From Candidatus Pantoea soli (GTDB taxonomy: Bacteria; Pseudomonadota; Gammaproteobacteria; Enterobacterales; Enterobacteriaceae): a stretch of 64,000 nucleotides of DNA. The DNA lies in assembly GCF_007833795.1 (NCBI RefSeq), contig NZ_CP032702.1:3162001-3226000 (forward strand). Reading direction: 5' to 3'. Below, one piece after another: positions 60,467-64,000 of the stretch (within the stretch, counting starts at the first letter, position 1; each line of letters opens with the position of its first letter). The notes below the pieces were generated by a model, which did not search any database, was not told the origin of the DNA, and saw only the letters and a program-made list of their open reading frames with translations. Position numbers and translations under genes: made by a program.

Positions 60467-62796
60467 ACTGCGGCCTCCTCTGCCGCGACTTGCGCTGGCT
60501 CAGCATCCGCCTGCGGCTGCACCGGCGTGGCTGATGCATCGTTTGCTGGCGCAGGGGCCTGTGCTGCCTGCTCCGCTACCTGACGCGGTTGCGCCCGGGC
60601 TTTATTTTTTCCTTCCAGCGCGGCCAGCACCTGCTCTTTCGGGCCGTCAGCAACGATCTTGCCCTCTTCCACCACGATGATGCGGTCCACCAGCGCCAGA
60701 ATGGAGGGACGATGGGTAACCACCACCAGCGTGTGCCCTTCGCTGGCGCGCTTCAGGTGCGCCAGGAACTGGTTTTCCGTCATGCTGTCCATGGCGCTGG
60801 TCGGCTCATCCATCAGCAGCACCTTCGGCCGCGTCAGCAGGGTTCGGGCCAGCGAAACCAGCTGACGCTGACCGCCTGACAGGCCTTCCCCGCCTTCGCC
60901 TACCATCAGGTTGATGCCGCTGGGATGGCGGGCGGCGACATGATCAAGCCCGGTCAGGTTCAGTACGCGCAGCAGCTCCTTCGCGGTGGCGTCCGGGCGG
61001 CCAATCATCACGTTTTCACGCAGCGTGCCATAGAACAGGCGCGCATCCTGGCCGACAAAGCCAACCGCTTTACGCCAGTCCGCCGGGTCGATCTGGTTTA
61101 CGTCCAGTCCGTCCGCAGCAAGCTGCCCTTTCACTGGCTGATACAAGCGAGCCATCACCCGTAACAGCGTGGATTTTCCACTGCCGATACGGCCGAGGAT
61201 CGCCACGCGCTCGCCCGCTTTGATGGTCAGGGAAATGTCTTTGAGGATCTCCGGGTTTGGCTTCATCGGCGGCGCCGGATAGGAGAAGCTGACGTTGCTC
61301 AGCGAAATTTCACCGTTAAGCGGCGGATCGGTGAGATAGGTTTTGCTGCTGTCGCGATCGACCGGCATCTCCATCAGTTTATTCAGGGAGGTCAGCGCGG
61401 CTTTCGCCTGCTGGTAGCGCACCGCCAGGCCAATCACCTGCCCCAGCGGGCCGGTTGCCCGGCTGGCCAGCATCACGGTGGCGATCATGGCCCCCATGGT
61501 GAACGTGCCTTCGTTGATCAGGTACACGCCTGCTACCACCAGCATGACCGTCTGGAACTGCTGCAGAAAGGTGACCACCCCGGTTGCCAGCGTTGAATAG
61601 CGCTTCGATTTCATCGAGTTGGCTGACTGCAGGGCGCTGAAGTTTTCCCAGCGCCGCTGCATATGCGCTTCGCCGCCGACCGCTTTGAGCGTTTCCATGC
61701 CCTCAACGGATTCAATCAGCACGCCCTGCTTCAGCGAGGCGTCGCGCAGGTTTTCCTTCATGATGCGGGCCAGCGGCCACTGGATCACTGCACTGACGAT
61801 GATGATTAGCGGGATCATCATTAACGGAATGATCGCCAGCGGGCCGCTGATGAAAAAGATCACGCCAACAAACATCAGAATAAAAGGCAGATCGGAAATG
61901 GCAGCCAGCGTGGCGGAGGCAACAAAATCACGTACCGATTCATATTCGCGGATCTGGTTGGCGAAGGTGCCGGAGGAAGCAGGCTTATGCTCCATCTGGA
62001 TCGACAGCGCCTGGCGAAACAGCAGGCTGCCCAGCACCAGATCGGCTTTTTTACCGGCCATATCCAGCAGGTGCGCCCGCACAAAGCGCGTCACCGCTTC
62101 AAAAATCATGGCGATGGTGACGCCAATCGCCAGCGACCAGAGCGTCACAAACGCCTGATTTGGCACGACGCGGTCGTACACGTTCATGGTAAAAAAGATG
62201 CTGGAGAGCGCCAGGATGTTGATCAGCACGGCGGCAATCGCCGCGCTGCGGTAGTAGCGGCGATAGCGCCACAGCGTGGTAAACAGCCAGTGGCCGTTCA
62301 CTTCCGGCAGCATTTCACTGGCGCGCTCATCCACCACGGCGGTGGGTTTGGCCATCACGGCGAAACCGGCGTAAATGGCGTTGAGATCGGTAAGGCTCAT
62401 CTCAACCGGTGCCTCGCTGACTTCCGGCATAATCAGCTGGAAGCGCAGCTCGCGCTGATTCTCTTCGTTTGTATGGATGCGGCGTGACAGCACAATGCAG
62501 CCACCGCCTTCGTTACGCAGCAGGATCATTGGCATCAGCTGCTGCGGCAGATCCTGCAGTCGGCGCTCTACCATCCCGCCGGTGATGCCCGCATTTTCCA
62601 GGGCTGTCATGGCCTGCGATGGCGAAAGCAGCGTGGCTTTTGGCAATCCGGCCACCAGCGCTTCTTCGCTTTTTTCACGTTTATAGTGTTTGCAGATCCA
62701 TGCCACGCTTTTCAGCAGCGTGTCATCTACCGTAGTTTCAATACGAGCAACAGAACGCGCATCCTGCTCCACTGCATTCTGCTTCTGGTCGACCAT
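60463..62796 (-). CDS. Type I secretion system permease/ATPase (LapB/BapC-like)
   Basis: This 777-residue ABC exporter has an N-terminal C39-peptidase-like domain without the catalytic Cys (about 25-150), so it recognises but does not cut the substrate. A six-helix membrane domain follows (about 185-460). The nucleotide-binding domain has Walker A 'GRIGSGKST' (535-543), signature 'LSGGQ' (639-643), Walker B 'LLMDEP' (660-665) and switch His695. This form is typical of exporters of large RTX-like adhesins. The C-terminus has an extra Ala/Gln/Pro-rich tail of about 45 residues. The ATG at 62794-62796 with AGGAG upstream is preferred over a start 16 codons earlier. It is the first gene of the operon, divergent from ddlA. 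No substrate gene is adjacent. Confidence 0.93.
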   Translation of the reverse strand: MVDQKQNAVEQDARSVARIETTVDDTLLKSVAWICKHYKREKSEEALVAGLPKATLLSPSQAMTALENAGITGGMVERRLQDLPQQLMPMILLRNEGGGCIVLSRRIHTNEENQRELRFQLIMPEVSEAPVEMSLTDLNAIYAGFAVMAKPTAVVDERASEMLPEVNGHWLFTTLWRYRRYYRSAAIAAVLINILALSSIFFTMNVYDRVVPNQAFVTLWSLAIGVTIAMIFEAVTRFVRAHLLDMAGKKADLVLGSLLFRQALSIQMEHKPASSGTFANQIREYESVRDFVASATLAAISDLPFILMFVGVIFFISGPLAIIPLMMIPLIIIVSAVIQWPLARIMKENLRDASLKQGVLIESVEGMETLKAVGGEAHMQRRWENFSALQSANSMKSKRYSTLATGVVTFLQQFQTVMLVVAGVYLINEGTFTMGAMIATVMLASRATGPLGQVIGLAVRYQQAKAALTSLNKLMEMPVDRDSSKTYLTDPPLNGEISLSNVSFSYPAPPMKPNPEILKDISLTIKAGERVAILGRIGSGKSTLLRVMARLYQPVKGQLAADGLDVNQIDPADWRKAVGFVGQDARLFYGTLRENVMIGRPDATAKELLRVLNLTGLDHVAARHPSGINLMVGEGGEGLSGGQRQLVSLARTLLTRPKVLLMDEPTSAMDSMTENQFLAHLKRASEGHTLVVVTHRPSILALVDRIIVVEEGKIVADGPKEQVLAALEGKNKARAQPRQVAEQAAQAPAPANDASATPVQPQADAEPAQVAAEEAAV

Positions 62797-63061
62797 TTCC
62801 CGACTCCTGTACACCTGACAAAAAGCGGCGGGCTCATCGCCCACCGCAGACTTTTAGAATTGGGAAAATTCTGACAGAAGCCGGGATTGAGGCCGTTCAA
62901 GACTTGTCTCAAACGCTGACGATTATTTATGAATAATCATGACAAAAGGCGTCAGAACGGGCGCTGCCAGCCGGTTCAGCCTGAGCGAAAAGCGAGGCTG
63001 TCGGGGCCGTACGGCGCGTGATATCTTACCTGTTCGCTTTACTGCAACCGGATAATAAGCA

Positions 63062-64000
63062 ATGGCAAAACAGCGTGTAGGAATTGTGTTTGGTGGCAAA
63101 TCAGCCGAGCACGAAGTGTCGTTACAGTCAGCAAAAAACATCCTTGAAGCCATCGATCGGACCAAATACGAGGTCACGCTGCTGGGGATTGATAAACAGG
63201 GTGAATGGCATCTGAATGATGCCTCCGGTTTTCTGCTCAATGCGGAAAACCCGGCAATGATTGCCCTGAACCGCTCTGGTGAAAACGTGGCGCTGGTGCC
63301 GGGCAGCGCATCACAGCAGCTGATCAGCCGCCAGCAGGCTCAGCCGCTGTCGCAGCTGGATGTCATTTTCCCGATAGTGCACGGTACGCTGGGCGAAGAT
63401 GGCTCGCTGCAGGGGCTGCTGCGCATGGCGAACCTGCCGTTTGTCGGTTCCGATGTGCTGGGCTCGGCCGTCAGCATGGATAAAGATGTGACCAAGCGCC
63501 TGCTGCGCGATGCCGGCCTGAAGGTGGCACCGTGGCTGAGCATTACACAGGCGCAGCGTGCCAGCCTGGATGCGCAGGCGCTGGTGACGCGCTTCGGTCT
63601 GCCGCTGTTTGTTAAACCGGCTAATCAGGGTTCTTCAGTGGGCGTGAGCAAGGTGGACAAGCTGGCAGACCTGGAGGCCGCGCTCGATCTGGCCTTTACC
63701 TTTGACCGCAAAGTACTGATTGAGCAGGGCATTAAAGGCCGTGAAATCGAGTGCGCGGTATTGGGCAATGATGAACCGGAAGCCAGTCCGTGCGGTGAAG
63801 TTGTGGTGCACGATGCCTTCTACTCGTATGACACCAAATACATCAGCGAAAGCGGTGCGGAGGTGGTGGTGCCGGCAGCAATCGACGCCCAGGCCAGCGA
63901 GGCGATTCGCGCCGTGGCCATTAAGGCATTCAAGGCGCTGGAGTGCTTTGGCATGGCGCGTGTTGATGTGTTTCTCACTGAAAACGGCGAGATTATTGTT
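63062..64000 (+). CDS. ddlA: D-alanine--D-alanine ligase A (3' end outside window)
   Basis: The first 313 residues of an enzyme of about 365 are present. It joins two D-Ala for the peptidoglycan stem peptide. ATP-grasp fold marks are '[21 protein letters not shown]' minus its edges (residues about 6-25), '[18 protein letters not shown]' (about 103-120), '[19 protein letters not shown]' and '[16 protein letters not shown]'. The last visible part, '[16 protein letters not shown]', stops just before the C-terminal Asn-Thr-x-Pro-Gly motif. The sequence is closer to DdlA than DdlB. It is divergent from the type I secretion operon; in E. coli ddlA lies far from this region, so a rearrangement or insertion boundary is near. 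Confidence 0.95.
   Translation, partial: MAKQRVGIVFGGKSAEHEVSLQSAKNILEAIDRTKYEVTLLGIDKQGEWHLNDASGFLLNAENPAMIALNRSGENVALVPGSASQQLISRQQAQPLSQLDVIFPIVHGTLGEDGSLQGLLRMANLPFVGSDVLGSAVSMDKDVTKRLLRDAGLKVAPWLSITQAQRASLDAQALVTRFGLPLFVKPANQGSSVGVSKVDKLADLEAALDLAFTFDRKVLIEQGIKGREIECAVLGNDEPEASPCGEVVVHDAFYSYDTKYISESGAEVVVPAAIDAQASEAIRAVAIKAFKALECFGMARVDVFLTENGEIIV

Overview
The window is chromosomal DNA of a GC-rich member of the Enterobacterales. The core gene order is metC-yghB, dkgA, ftsP, plsC-parC, mdaB-ygiN, parE-yqiA-cpdA-yqiB-nudF, tolC-ygiB-ygiC, ygiD, zupT, ribB, ubiK, hldE-glnE-ygiF, ygiM-cca, uppP, folB, plsY, tsaD, rpsU-dnaG-rpoD, mug and tRNA-Ile2. This closely follows the E. coli 67-69 min region. 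A periplasmic cyclohexadienyl dehydratase (pheC), Csu-type pilus genes, and dkgA/yqhC without yqhD point to Erwiniaceae (Pantoea/Erwinia). The family is an inference; Enterobacterales is secure.

Layout. 1-2153: the end of a Csu-type (spore coat U domain) chaperone-usher cluster. 2241-6453: a citrate-type MFS symporter, exbBD with a Fur-box candidate, and metC. 6559-16157: DedA protein, YqhC/DkgA, FtsP, PlsC, ParC, PheC, MdaB, YgiN. 16224-23855: an accessory insert between ygiN and parE holding two Ig-repeat, type-I-secretion-style adhesins that flank an OmpA-domain protein, plus a LysR regulator. 24011-53161: largely conserved housekeeping genes, with an FMN riboswitch before ribB and a marbox candidate before tolC. 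The stretch after rpoD is unusual: a 55-bp tandem repeat that matches the 3' end of mug, then 27 copies of the pentamer CTCTG.

53162-56298: an AT-rich island beside tRNA-Ile2(CAU). It contains small unrecognised genes and is bounded on the far side by a degenerate copy of the tRNA 3' half, as expected for an old integrated element that has lost its integrase. 56299-62796: a GT17 glycosyltransferase and a complete type I secretion operon (ABC, HlyD, TolC-like with a long Pro/Ala-rich N-terminus) with no substrate gene next to it. 63062-64000: the 5' part of ddlA.

How the parts may work together. The orphan type I exporter at 57-63 kb and the two substrate-like Ig adhesins at 16-23 kb have matching family signatures (BapA/LapA-like) and could form one adhesion system split over about 35 kb; this is inference. 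exbBD supplies energy for TonB-dependent uptake. ParC/ParE, DnaG/RpoD/RpsU, GlnE, HldE, UppP, TsaD and Cca are standard housekeeping functions. The features least explained by known biology are the two repeat arrays around mug, the small gene module at 53.5-54.7 kb and the split adhesin cluster.
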